DNA from: Sphingobium sp. Cam5-1
GTDB taxonomy: Bacteria; Pseudomonadota; Alphaproteobacteria; Sphingomonadales; Sphingomonadaceae
NCBI RefSeq assembly: GCF_015693305.1
Contig: NZ_CP065138.1
Location: 1,302,001-1,366,000, forward strand
DNA length: 64,000 nucleotides
Reading direction: 5' to 3'
The notes beneath the pieces are model-generated. The model did not search any database. It had not been told where the DNA came from and saw only the letters and a list, made by a program, of their open reading frames with translations. Shown here piece by piece: positions 25,639 through 34,350 of the stretch (position 1 is the first letter of the stretch; every line of letters begins with the position of its first letter). A program made the position numbers and the translations under genes.

Positions 25639-26966
25639 CGGTCCTTGCCCGCCAGCTCCTTGTTGATGAACAGCGCCAGCCCCGTCACCACCGCGCCCGA
25701 AAACAGATAAGCACCCGAAGCCGCCAGCCCAAATGTGACCGACAGCGCCAGCGCCACCAGCGGCGCAAACCCCGCCCCCACCAGCCAGGCAAGGTCCGAA
25801 GTCAGCGCAGACCCCGTATAGCGCGTCGCCGTCGAAAAGTTGGACGCAACCACGCCCGAAGACTGCCCAAAGCTCAATCCCAGCAGCATGAAGCCCAGGA
25901 TCATGAAAGCGATCTCCGCCAGCTCGCCACCATTGAGCAGCAACGGCGCGGCAATGCTGAATATCGCAATCCCCAGCGCCGACCATGCCAGCAGCTTCCG
26001 CCGCCCCACCATGTCCGCGACAAAGCCCGAAACGACGATCGCCAGCACGCCCACGCTCGCCCCAATCGCCTCGATCACTAGAAAGCGTTCCAGCGGCTGT
26101 TTCGTATAAAGCGCGATCCACGACAGCGGGAAAACCGACACCAGGTGGAACAGCGCAAAGCTCGCCAGCGGAGCGAAGGCGCCAATCACGATATTCCGCC
26201 CCTCCGTCCGCACCGTTTCCAGCACCGGAGAAGGCTGCAACTCCCGCGCCTCGAACAATCGCTCAAACTCATGCGTCACCACGATCCGCAGCCGCGCAAA
26301 CAGCGCCACCACATTGATCGCGAACGCCACGAAGAAGGGATAGCGCCAGCCCCAATCCAGGAAATCCGCCCGCGACAGATTAAACAGGAAGAAAGCGAAC
26401 AACCCACTCGCCACCACTAACGCCAGCGGCGCGCCCAGCTGCGGCATCATCGCATACCAGCCGCGCTTATTCTGCGGCGCATTCAGCGACAGCAGCGACG
26501 CCAACCCATCCCATGTCCCGCCCAGCGCCACGCCCTGCCCCGCCCGGAATATAGCCAGCAACACCGCCGACCATATGCCCGCTGTCTCATAGCCCGGCAG
26601 GAATGCGATGAAGGCCGTCGATCCGCCCAGCAGGAACAGCGCGATAGTAAGCTTCACGCCCCGCCCATAAGCCCGATCCACAGCCATGAAGATGAACGAC
26701 CCGATCGGCCGCGTCACAAACGCCAGCGCAAAGATGGCGAAGGACCAAAGCGTCCCCGCCAAGGGGCTCAAAAAGGGAAAGACATGCGCCGGAAACACGA
26801 TGCACGACGCGATCGCATAAACGAAAAAGTCGAAAAATTCTGACGTCCGCCCGATGATCACGCCAATCGCGATCTCCCCCGGCGCGACCTTATGATCCCG
26901 CGCCGTCACAAGGCGTGCATCGCGCTCCATCTGCGTGGAGGATGGCGTGGTGGTCGCGGCGTTCAT
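25635..26966 (-). CDS. MFS transporter, metabolite:H+ symporter (MHS) type
   Basis: A 443-residue twelve-helix transporter. The N-terminal IGRTSEFFDFFVYAIAS and the DRAYGRG and VADMVGRRK loops match the metabolite:H+ symporter family, which carries organic acids and osmolytes such as citrate, alpha-ketoglutarate, proline or shikimate. The substrate cannot be told from the sequence. ATG 26966 (MNAATTTPSS) is chosen because the in-frame sequence farther upstream is not conserved-looking and runs into the cyoA promoter region. Divergent from cyoA, with 130 bases between them. Confidence 0.88.
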   Translation of the reverse strand: MNAATTTPSSTQMERDARLVTARDHKVAPGEIAIGVIIGRTSEFFDFFVYAIASCIVFPAHVFPFLSPLAGTLWSFAIFALAFVTRPIGSFIFMAVDRAYGRGVKLTIALFLLGGSTAFIAFLPGYETAGIWSAVLLAIFRAGQGVALGGTWDGLASLLSLNAPQNKRGWYAMMPQLGAPLALVVASGLFAFFLFNLSRADFLDWGWRYPFFVAFAINVVALFARLRIVVTHEFERLFEARELQPSPVLETVRTEGRNIVIGAFAPLASFALFHLVSVFPLSWIALYTKQPLERFLVIEAIGASVGVLAIVVSGFVADMVGRRKLLAWSALGIAIFSIAAPLLLNGGELAEIAFMILGFMLLGLSFGQSSGVVASNFSTATRYTGSALTSDLAWLVGAGFAPLVALALSVTFGLAASGAYLFSGAVVTGLALFINKELAGKDR

Positions 26967-27096
26967 CGGTCTGGACTGGCCTTCATGCTGCGGGAACGAA
27001 CCATGCCAAACATCGTTGCAGCATAGCGAATCGCCCCGGTGGTCGAAAGGCCATTGCCCTATTTTGCGCCTGCGAGGGGATAGGACAAAAGGTCCA

Positions 27097-28275
27097 ATGT
27101 CGATCGCCAAGCATCCCACTTATGCGGGCTTCATGACCGCATGCCCTCGCCCCTTTTCCCGAGCTTTTCTGCGCCGAATCGCGCCCTTGCTGCTGCTGCC
27201 GCTCGGCGCATGCAACTGGGTGGTCATGTCCCCCGCGGGCGATGTCGCAGTGCAGCAGCGTGACCTGATAGTCATTTCGACGCTGCTCATGCTGCTCATC
27301 ATCCTGCCCGTCATGGCCACGACCATCTGGTTCGCCTGGCGCTATCGGGAAAAGGCGCAGGCGAAGGATTATGATCCCGATTGGGACCATTCGACCAGCC
27401 TTGAGCTGCTGATCTGGTCCGCCCCGCTGCTGATCATCATCGCCCTTGGCGCGATCACCTGGACCAGCACCCACCTGCTGGACCCGTACCGCCCGATCGA
27501 GCGCATCGACCATCAGCGCAAGGTCGAACCCACTGCCAAGCGCCTCCAGGTCGAAGTCGTCGCGCTCGACTGGAAATGGCTGTTCATCTACCCAGAACTC
27601 GGCATCGCCACGGTGAACGAACTCGCCGCGCCCATCGATCAGCCGATCGAGTTCAAGATCACCTCGTCGACGCTGATGAACAGCTTCTTCGTTCCCGCGC
27701 TAGCAGGCCAGATCTACGCCATGCCCGGCATGCAGACGGTCCTTCATGCCGTCGCCAACAAGCCCGGCAATTTCGAAGGCTTCTCCGCCAACTATTCCGG
27801 CGCAGGCTTCTCCCACATGCGCTTCCGTTTCAAGGCGATGGATCAGGCAGGCTTCGACAAATGGGTCGCGCAGGTGAAGGCCAGCAAGGCGACACTCGAC
27901 CGCGCCACCTATGTGAAGCTGGAGCAGCCGAGCGAAAAGGTGCCGCCCATGTATTTCGCAGGCGTCGAGCCAAAGCTGTTCCACGCCGCCCTCAACATGT
28001 GCGCCCAGCCAGGCAAGCGCTGCATGGATGAGGTCATGATGACTGACATGATGGGCGGCGGCGGCAAGGAATCGGCGCGCGACACCGAAGGGCTGCGCCA
28101 TGACGGCACGATCGATGTCGGCGGCTTTCATCCAGTTGAGCCCGGCAAGAAAGGCGAGATCGCGCAGCCCGTCGGCATGACGCCAGCCGCCGAGCGCACG
28201 CCCGCTGCACAAGGCCATGAGGCTCCGGGGCAGAAGGATGCCGATGGGCATGCAGGCGGTCACCATGGACATTAA
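27097..28275 (+). CDS. cyoA: Cytochrome bo3 ubiquinol oxidase subunit II
   Basis: A 392-residue lipoprotein with lipobox LGAC near residue 39, two membrane helices and a periplasmic cupredoxin domain. The CuA ligands of cytochrome c oxidases are absent: where the two Cys should be, the sequence reads SANYSGAGFSHM, so it is a quinol oxidase subunit. The His/Gly-rich tail (HAGGHHGH) is unusual and may bind metal. ATG 27097 is preceded by AAAGG five bases away; ATG 27133 is an alternative. First gene of cyoABCD-SURF1, perhaps also driving regB/regA. Confidence 0.95.
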   Translation: MSIAKHPTYAGFMTACPRPFSRAFLRRIAPLLLLPLGACNWVVMSPAGDVAVQQRDLIVISTLLMLLIILPVMATTIWFAWRYREKAQAKDYDPDWDHSTSLELLIWSAPLLIIIALGAITWTSTHLLDPYRPIERIDHQRKVEPTAKRLQVEVVALDWKWLFIYPELGIATVNELAAPIDQPIEFKITSSTLMNSFFVPALAGQIYAMPGMQTVLHAVANKPGNFEGFSANYSGAGFSHMRFRFKAMDQAGFDKWVAQVKASKATLDRATYVKLEQPSEKVPPMYFAGVEPKLFHAALNMCAQPGKRCMDEVMMTDMMGGGGKESARDTEGLRHDGTIDVGGFHPVEPGKKGEIAQPVGMTPAAERTPAAQGHEAPGQKDADGHAGGHHGH

Positions 28276-28304
28276 TCCCGCCGGTTCGAGGCAGCGCCCG
28301 ACCC

Positions 28305-28378
28305 CCGTTCGTGTCGAGCGTAGTCGAAACACGGTAAGCGCTGTGCCAGCGTTTCTCGACTACGCTCGAAACGAACGG
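28305..28378. repeat. Inverted repeat within the cyo operon
   Basis: Arms at 28305-28330 and 28351-28378 (beginning CCGTTCGTGTCGAGCG) are complementary apart from two or three positions, including one insertion, around a 20-base loop. The element lies between cyoA and cyoB, so its transcript hairpin may alter cyoB expression relative to cyoA. It is closely related to the element at 56527-56599. Confidence 0.8.
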
Positions 28379-28428
28379 AAATTTGTTCGGCATCAGCCCT
28401 CCCCCTCCCTCCCAAGGCCCTGACCCCC

Positions 28429-30447
28429 ATGTCCCCTCATCCCGCATCCGAAAATAGCGGCATCTGGAAACTGATCTTCGGCCGCCTCGACTGGAGCGCC
28501 GTCCCGATCCACGAGCCGATCGTCATGGGCACCTTCGTGGCGGTCGTCATCGGTGGCGCGGCCATCCTCGGCCTCGTCACCAAATACCGCCTCTGGGGCA
28601 TGCTCTGGCGCGACTGGTTCACGACAGTGGATCACAAGCGCATAGGCATCATGTACATGATCCTGGGCCTCATCATGTTCCTGCGCGGGTTTGCCGATGC
28701 GCTGATGATGCGCCTGCAACAGGCTTGGGCCTTCAACGGCTCCGAAGGCTATCTGAACGCGCACCACTATGATCAGATATTCACGGCGCATGGCGTCATC
28801 ATGATCTTCTTCGTCGCCATGCCGATGATCACCGGGATCATGAACTATATGGTCCCGCTGCAAATCGGCGCGCGGGACGTCAGCTTCCCTTTCCTCAATA
28901 ATTTCAGCTTCTGGATGACGACCGCAGGCGCCGTCATCACCATGATGTCGCTGTTCGTGGGCGAGTTCGCCCGCACCGGCTGGCTCGCCTACCCACCCCT
29001 GTCAGGCATCGCTTACAGCCCCGGTGTAGGCGTCGATTATTATATCTGGGGCCTTCAGATAGCAGGCATCGGCACACTCCTGTCAGGCGTCAACCTGATC
29101 GCAACCATCGTAAAGATGCGCGCGCCCGGCATGAGCATGATGAAGCTCCCCATCTTCGTGTGGACCTCACTCTGCTCGAACATCCTGATCGTCGCCGCCT
29201 TCCCGGTGCTGACCGCCGTCCTCGCGCTGCTCAGCCTCGACCGCTATGTCGGCACCGCCTTCTTCACCAACGACATGGGCGGCAACCCCATGATGTATGT
29301 GAACCTCATCTGGATCTGGGGCCATCCAGAGGTCTACATCCTCATCCTGCCGCTGTTCGGCGTGTTCAGCGAAGTCACCTCGACCTTCTCGTCGAAACGG
29401 CTCTTCGGCTATTCCTCGATGGTCTATGCGACGGTCGTCATCGCGATCCTCAGCTACCTGGTCTGGCTGCACCATTTCTTCACCATGGGATCAGGCGCCA
29501 GCGTCAACAGCTTCTTCGGCATCACGACGATGGTCATCTCGATTCCCACGGGCGCCAAGCTCTTCAACTGGCTCTTCACCATGTATCGCGGCCGCATCCG
29601 GTTCGAACTGCCGATGATGTGGACGGTCGCCTTCATGCTGACCTTCGTGGTCGGCGGCATGACCGGCGTGCTGCTCGCCGTGCCGCCAGCAGACTTCGTG
29701 CTGCACAACTCGCTGTTCCTGATCGCGCATTTCCATAACGTGATCATCGGCGGCGTGCTGTTCGGCCTGTTCGCGGCGATCAACTATTGGTGGCCTAAGG
29801 CGTTCGGTTTCAAGCTGGACCGGACCTGGGGCGTACGCAGCTTCTGGCTGTGGGTCGTCGGCTTCTGGGTCGCGTTCATGCCGCTCTATATCCTGGGACT
29901 CATGGGCGTCACCCGCCGCATGCGCGTGTTCGATGATCCAAGCCTCCAAATCTGGTTCCAGATCGCAGCCCTTGGCGCCCTCATGATCGCGGCCGGCATC
30001 GCCTGCATGCTGATCCAGTTCGCCGTCAGCATCATCAACCGCGACAAGCTGCGCGACACGACCGGCGATCCCTGGGACGGCCGCACGCTCGAATGGGCGA
30101 CCAGCTCGCCACCGCCCGACTATAACTTCGCCTTCACGCCCGTCATTCATGATGGCGACGCATGGGCGGACATGAAGAAGCGCGGCTATCAGCGGCCTCT
30201 CTCGGGCTATGAAGCAATCCACATGCCCAGCAACACCGGCACCGGCGTCATCATCGCAGGGCTCTCCGTGGCCTTCGGCGTCGGCATGATCTGGTACATG
30301 TGGTGGCTTGCGGCCTTAAGCTTCGTCGGCATCCTCGCCGTCACGATCGCTCACACCTTCAACTACAAGCGCGACTTCTACATCCCGAAAGATGTCGTCG
30401 AGCGCACAGAGGGCGAGCGCACGCGCCAGCTCGCGATGCAGGGTTAA
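28429..30447 (+). CDS. cyoB: Cytochrome bo3 ubiquinol oxidase subunit I
   Basis: A 672-residue haem-copper oxidase catalytic subunit in the inner membrane. [14 protein letters not shown], the haem-ligand helix at [23 protein letters not shown] (CuB His with the crosslinked Tyr), [11 protein letters not shown] (CuB His pair) and [11 protein letters not shown] (haem ligands) are all intact. It reduces oxygen with ubiquinol electrons and pumps protons. It begins after the palindrome and is followed six bases later by cyoC. Confidence 0.98.
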   Translation: MSPHPASENSGIWKLIFGRLDWSAVPIHEPIVMGTFVAVVIGGAAILGLVTKYRLWGMLWRDWFTTVDHKRIGIMYMILGLIMFLRGFADALMMRLQQAWAFNGSEGYLNAHHYDQIFTAHGVIMIFFVAMPMITGIMNYMVPLQIGARDVSFPFLNNFSFWMTTAGAVITMMSLFVGEFARTGWLAYPPLSGIAYSPGVGVDYYIWGLQIAGIGTLLSGVNLIATIVKMRAPGMSMMKLPIFVWTSLCSNILIVAAFPVLTAVLALLSLDRYVGTAFFTNDMGGNPMMYVNLIWIWGHPEVYILILPLFGVFSEVTSTFSSKRLFGYSSMVYATVVIAILSYLVWLHHFFTMGSGASVNSFFGITTMVISIPTGAKLFNWLFTMYRGRIRFELPMMWTVAFMLTFVVGGMTGVLLAVPPADFVLHNSLFLIAHFHNVIIGGVLFGLFAAINYWWPKAFGFKLDRTWGVRSFWLWVVGFWVAFMPLYILGLMGVTRRMRVFDDPSLQIWFQIAALGALMIAAGIACMLIQFAVSIINRDKLRDTTGDPWDGRTLEWATSSPPPDYNFAFTPVIHDGDAWADMKKRGYQRPLSGYEAIHMPSNTGTGVIIAGLSVAFGVGMIWYMWWLAALSFVGILAVTIAHTFNYKRDFYIPKDVVERTEGERTRQLAMQG

Positions 30448-30453
30448 CAGCAC

Positions 30454-31098
30454 ATGGCAAGCGCACCCACTGTTGACGCCGCTTTCCTCGACAAGGACGG
30501 CAATCCGCTCTTCCATCTGGAGCATGAGCCGCACCATCCGGAAGGCTCCAGCACCATGCTGGGCTTCTGGATATACCTGATGAGCGATTGCCTCATCTTC
30601 GCCTGCCTGTTCGCCACCTATGCGGTGCTGGGCGGCAGCTATGCGGCGGGGCCTAGCCCGAAGGACCTGTTCGACCTGCCGCTCGTCGCGCTCAACACCG
30701 CGATGCTGCTTTTCTCCTCCATCACCTATGGCTTTGCCATGCTGGCGATGGAAAAGAACCGGGTGGCGGCGACGCAGGGCTGGCTAGCCATCACCGGCAT
30801 GTTCGGCCTCGCCTTCCTGTCGATCGAACTGTACGAGTTCGCGCACCTCATCCATGAAGGCGCGACCCCGATGCGGTCGGGCTTCCTGTCGGCCTTCTTC
30901 ACGCTGGTGGGCACCCACGGTCTGCACGTCACCTTCGGCACGATCTGGCTGGTGACGCTGATGGTGCAGGTCGCCAAAAAGGGCCTGATTCCCGCCAACC
31001 AGCGCCGCCTCATGTGCCTGTCGATGTTCTGGCATTTCCTCGACGTCGTCTGGATCGGCGTTTTCACCTTCGTCTATCTCATGGGGATGCTGCGATGA
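30454..31098 (+). CDS. cyoC: Cytochrome bo3 ubiquinol oxidase subunit III
   Basis: A 214-residue protein with five membrane helices and the subunit III motifs [19 protein letters not shown] and [12 protein letters not shown]. It stabilises the catalytic subunit and its proton uptake path. GTG/ATG choices aside, ATG 30454 lies seven bases after the cyoB stop. Its stop overlaps the cyoD start (ATGA). Confidence 0.97.
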   Translation: MASAPTVDAAFLDKDGNPLFHLEHEPHHPEGSSTMLGFWIYLMSDCLIFACLFATYAVLGGSYAAGPSPKDLFDLPLVALNTAMLLFSSITYGFAMLAMEKNRVAATQGWLAITGMFGLAFLSIELYEFAHLIHEGATPMRSGFLSAFFTLVGTHGLHVTFGTIWLVTLMVQVAKKGLIPANQRRLMCLSMFWHFLDVVWIGVFTFVYLMGMLR

Positions 31099-31484
31099 GC
31101 GCGCACGACCACAGCCATCACGACGCCCATCATGGCGACAACCACGCCCATGGCACCTTGGGCAGCTACATGATCGGGTTCGGCCTGTCGGTCATCCTGA
31201 CGGCCATCCCCTTCTGGCTCGTCATGACCGGCGTGCTGGGCGATCCGCAGCTGACCGCCTTCACCATCATGGGCTTTGCGGTGGTACAGATCCTGGTTCA
31301 CATGATCTACTTCCTGCACATGAACACCCGGTCGGAAGGCGGCTGGACGATGCTGGCGCTGATCTTCACGATCGTGCTGGTCGTTATCACGCTCGCCGGG
31401 TCCATCTGGGTCATGTATCATCTCAACCATAATATGATGCCGCAAATGGATATGAGCGTGCATGACATGAGCCAGATGCCGTGA
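31095..31484 (+). CDS. cyoD: Cytochrome bo3 ubiquinol oxidase subunit IV
   Basis: A 129-residue protein with a His-rich N-terminus ([17 protein letters not shown]), three membrane helices and the family's [14 protein letters not shown] motif. ATG 31095 overlaps the cyoC stop; an in-frame upstream start would lie deep inside cyoC. The Met-rich tail is a little longer than in E. coli. No cyoE (haem O synthase) gene follows in the window. Confidence 0.95.
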   Translation: MSAHDHSHHDAHHGDNHAHGTLGSYMIGFGLSVILTAIPFWLVMTGVLGDPQLTAFTIMGFAVVQILVHMIYFLHMNTRSEGGWTMLALIFTIVLVVITLAGSIWVMYHLNHNMMPQMDMSVHDMSQMP

Positions 31485-32197
31485 CAGCCCCCAAGCCCCG
31501 CCGTCGATCGGCGGGGTTCCTGATCGCTTTTACAATGGCCGCCGCACTGGCGGTCTCCGGGCTGCTCAGCCTTGGCGTCTGGCAAATCCATCGCCTCGCG
31601 TGGAAGCGCGACCTGATCGCAAAGGTCGAAAGCCGTGTTCACGCCGCCCCTGTCCCGGCTCCTCCTTCGGCCAGGGACAAAGACGCCTACACCCGAGTGA
31701 TCGCGACCGGCCATTTCCTGCACGACCGCGCGACTTTGGTACAGGCTTCCACGGTTCGCGGGGCAGGCTTCTGGGTGCTGACTCCGCTCATGACCGATCG
31801 TGGCTTCACCCTGCTCGTCAACCGCGGCTTCATCCCGCCTGATGCGCGGAACGGCTATTCACGGCCGGAAGGGAGCGTCCAGATAAGGGGCCTCATGCGC
31901 CTCACCGAACCGGGCGGCGGCTTCCTGCGCGCCAACGATCCTGCCGCAAATCGCTGGTATTCACGTGACATTGCCGCCATCACCGCCGCGCGCCAGCTTC
32001 GCCCGCCGGTCACAAACTATTTCATCGACGCCGAACGCAACGGCCCGCCAGCATCCCTTCCCATGGGCGGCCTGACCGTCCTTACCTTCCCCAACAGCCA
32101 TCTTTCCTATGCCCTCACATGGTTCGCGCTGGCGGCAATGGCGGCTGGCGCCTACATCTTCGTCATGCGCCATGAATGGAAGGAAAGACGGTCTTGA
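31481..32197 (+). CDS. SURF1-family oxidase assembly protein
   Basis: A 238-residue protein with N-terminal (about 10-31) and C-terminal (about 208-230) membrane helices flanking the SURF1 domain; LGVWQIHRLAWKRDLI and LLVNRGFIP are family motifs. It helps insert haem into the oxidase. It begins with GTG overlapping the cyoD stop (GTGA). In Paracoccus a quinol-oxidase-linked SURF1 is known, so this pairing with cyo fits that role. It overlaps the regB start by 22 bases. Confidence 0.93.
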   Translation: MTAPKPRRRSAGFLIAFTMAAALAVSGLLSLGVWQIHRLAWKRDLIAKVESRVHAAPVPAPPSARDKDAYTRVIATGHFLHDRATLVQASTVRGAGFWVLTPLMTDRGFTLLVNRGFIPPDARNGYSRPEGSVQIRGLMRLTEPGGGFLRANDPAANRWYSRDIAAITAARQLRPPVTNYFIDAERNGPPASLPMGGLTVLTFPNSHLSYALTWFALAAMAAGAYIFVMRHEWKERRS

Positions 32198-33522
32198 AGC
32201 GGTGGCTATCCACCGGCGCCCGCCTGCTGCCCAGCCAATGGCCAGCGGACGCAGCAGGGCGCAAGAATATGGCGCTGCTCGCTCAGCTTCGCTGGATCGC
32301 GATCGCCGGACAGGTCGCGACGATCCTGTTCGTGCATTGGGGCATGGGGATCAGCTTGCCTGTCGCGGCCATGCTGCTGGTAGCCTCCATCGGAGCAGCC
32401 GTGAATGTCGTCACCTTTGCAACCCTGCGCCGCCGGACCGACGTTGCGCGCGTCGAACTGTTCCTGGCGCTCGTCTTCGACGTGCTGCTACTGACGACCC
32501 AGCTTTATCTCAGCGGTGGCGCGACCAATCCCTTCATTGCGCTCTACCTCCTCCAGGTGGCGCTGGGCGCGGTGCTGCTCGACCGCTGGAGCATCTGGGG
32601 CATCGTCCTCCTGTCGCTGCTCTGCGCGGCGATGCTGTCCCTCGTCTATCGGCCGCTGGAGCTTACCGACGCGCTGGAGGGGCGCCTCTTCGACCTCCAC
32701 ATCCTCGGCACCTGGATCTGCCTTGCCATGATCGCGGTGCTGCTGGTCCTTTTCATGAGCCGGGTGACCCGAAACCTCCAGGCTCGCGAGGCCTATCTCG
32801 CCCAGCTACGCCAGCAGGCGGCGGAGGAAGAACATATCGTCCGCATGGGCCTCCTAGCCTCAGGCGCCGCCCATGAACTCGGCACCCCCCTCTCCCAGCT
32901 CGCTGTCGTGCTCGGCGACTGGCGCCACATGCCCGAAATCACCGCACACCCCTCGCTTCTCGAAGAGGTCGGCGAGATGCAGGCAGCCGTCCAACGCTGC
33001 AAACAGATATTGACAGGCATTCTCATTTCCTCAGGAGAAGCCCGAGGCGAAGCTCCAAAAGTCACGCCAATTCTCGATTTCATTCTTGAAATCGCCCAAA
33101 GCTGGCGCTCCACAAATCCCACCATCCCCCTCCGCTGCGATTTCGGCCCCCACGATTATCCCCGCATCATCGCCGATCCCGTCATCCGCCAAGCCATCAC
33201 AAACCTTCTCGACAACGCCCGCGAAGCAGGCGCCACCTACATCGACCTGCTCATCGGGCGCGACAGCAACTCACTCAACATCGCCGTCCGCGACAATGGC
33301 AAGGGCTTCAGCGAACAGATGCTCGCCGATTTCGGCAAACCCTACCGCTCCAGCAAAGGCAAACAAGGCAGCGGCCTCGGCCTCTTCCTGGTCGTGAATG
33401 TGGTCCGAAAACTCGGCGGCAACGTCTCCGCCAGCAATGGCGCGGACGGCGGCGCACTCATCCTGCTCCGCCTGCCGCTCAGTACAGTCGCCTTCGAAGA
33501 GGAGTTGCCCAATGGAGGATGA
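32176..33522 (+). CDS. regB: RegB/PrrB/ActS-type redox sensor histidine kinase
   Basis: A 448-residue kinase. Six membrane helices fill residues 35-196; GGATNPF at 114-120 is the quinone-sensing loop of RegB. The H-box AAHELGTPLSQL has His233; Cys275 in VQRCKQIL matches the redox-active cysteine of Rhodobacter RegB. The ATP-binding domain shows DNAREAG, DNGKGF and GSGLGLFL. It should report the quinone redox state to RegA. Following the quinol oxidase genes with gene overlap, it probably tunes their expression (inference). Confidence 0.93.
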   Translation: MEGKTVLKRWLSTGARLLPSQWPADAAGRKNMALLAQLRWIAIAGQVATILFVHWGMGISLPVAAMLLVASIGAAVNVVTFATLRRRTDVARVELFLALVFDVLLLTTQLYLSGGATNPFIALYLLQVALGAVLLDRWSIWGIVLLSLLCAAMLSLVYRPLELTDALEGRLFDLHILGTWICLAMIAVLLVLFMSRVTRNLQAREAYLAQLRQQAAEEEHIVRMGLLASGAAHELGTPLSQLAVVLGDWRHMPEITAHPSLLEEVGEMQAAVQRCKQILTGILISSGEARGEAPKVTPILDFILEIAQSWRSTNPTIPLRCDFGPHDYPRIIADPVIRQAITNLLDNAREAGATYIDLLIGRDSNSLNIAVRDNGKGFSEQMLADFGKPYRSSKGKQGSGLGLFLVVNVVRKLGGNVSASNGADGGALILLRLPLSTVAFEEELPNGG

Positions 33523-34045
33523 CCGGCTGCTGGTCGTCGTCGAGGATGACGAAGCCTTCGCCAAAACGCTCAAGCGCTCTTTTGAACGGCGCGGCTATCA
33601 GGTCCTGACCGCTGACAACCATGCCACCCTTCTCGCCCTGCTCGAGAAACACCGTCCCCGCTATGCAGTAGTCGATCTGAAGCTCGCATCTGAGTCCGGT
33701 CTGGTTTGCGTCCAGACACTTCATGCCCATGATCCCGACATGCTGATCGTCGTCCTGACCGGCTTCGCCAGCATCGCGACCGCTGTCGAAGCGATCAAGC
33801 TCGGCGCGTCGCACTATCTCGCCAAGCCGTCGAACACGGATGATATCGAAGCAGCATTCGCCCGGTCGACTGGCGACCCATCGACCCCCGTCGCCCCACG
33901 TCCGACATCGATCAAGACGCTTGAATGGGAGCATATTCATGAGGTTTTGAAGGACAGCGAATTCAACATATCCGAAGCAGCGCGACGCCTCGGCATGCAT
34001 CGCCGGACGTTGGCACGAAAGCTCGCCAAGCGGCAGGTCGGCTGA
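33512..34045 (+). CDS. regA: RegA/PrrA/ActR-type response regulator
   Basis: A 177-residue regulator. The receiver domain has the acidic pair DD (12-13), phosphoacceptor Asp55, Thr83 and Lys105; the C-terminal Fis-type helix-turn-helix is SEAARRLGMHRRTLARKLAKR. This is the partner of RegB. It overlaps regB by 11 bases. In related bacteria RegA controls oxidases, cytochromes and other redox genes. Confidence 0.95.
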   Translation: MEDDRLLVVVEDDEAFAKTLKRSFERRGYQVLTADNHATLLALLEKHRPRYAVVDLKLASESGLVCVQTLHAHDPDMLIVVLTGFASIATAVEAIKLGASHYLAKPSNTDDIEAAFARSTGDPSTPVAPRPTSIKTLEWEHIHEVLKDSEFNISEAARRLGMHRRTLARKLAKRQVG

Positions 34046-34053
34046 TGCAGGAA

Positions 34054-34127
34054 TGGAGCGGGTGAAGGGAATCGAACCCTCGTCGTAAGCTTGGGAAGCT
34101 TCTGCTCTGCCATTGAGCTACACCCGC
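34054..34127 (-). tRNA. tRNA-Gly (anticodon CCC)
   Basis: On the minus strand a 74-nucleotide cloverleaf ending in encoded CCA: acceptor GCGGGTG with CACCCGC, D arm GCTCAATGGCAGAGC, anticodon stem AAGC/GCTT with loop TTCCCAA giving CCC, and T arm GAGGGTTCGATTCCCTT. It closely resembles E. coli glyU. It converges with regA, leaving 8 bases. Confidence 0.93.
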
Positions 34128-34137
34128 AACGCCGCCG

Positions 34138-34166
34138 GGATTAGCGGCTGATCCGGGGAAGGTCAA
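34138..34166 (-). promoter_or_regulatory. Promoter of tRNA-Gly
   Basis: Reading leftward, TTGACC (34166-34161) and TAATCC (34143-34138) are 17 bases apart and place transcription start a few bases before the tRNA's first nucleotide. The -35 box is the same as that of tRNA-Met in this window. Confidence 0.6.
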
Positions 34167-34250
34167 CGATCTCCCTCAGCCCGCCAAAAAGCTCCCCGCA
34201 TGGGCTCCTCCCCCCAAACCCCTCAAAAATATGCGTTAGTTAATAGAGCG

Positions 34251-34300
34251 ATATGTGCTGAGTGACATATTGACGGTTCACCGACGGAACGATGAACCGT
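34251..34300 (+). promoter_or_regulatory. Two inverted repeats upstream of the hybrid kinase
   Basis: ATATGT/ACATAT (34251-34256, 34265-34270) is followed closely by ACGGTTCA/TGAACCGT (34273-34280, 34293-34300), both perfect. They lie 50-100 bases before the kinase start and may be operator sites or leader hairpins. Confidence 0.35.
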
Positions 34301-34350
34301 TCGGGGTGTTTGTCAGTTTTCAGAAGATACAATAACTTAATGGGGAACTT

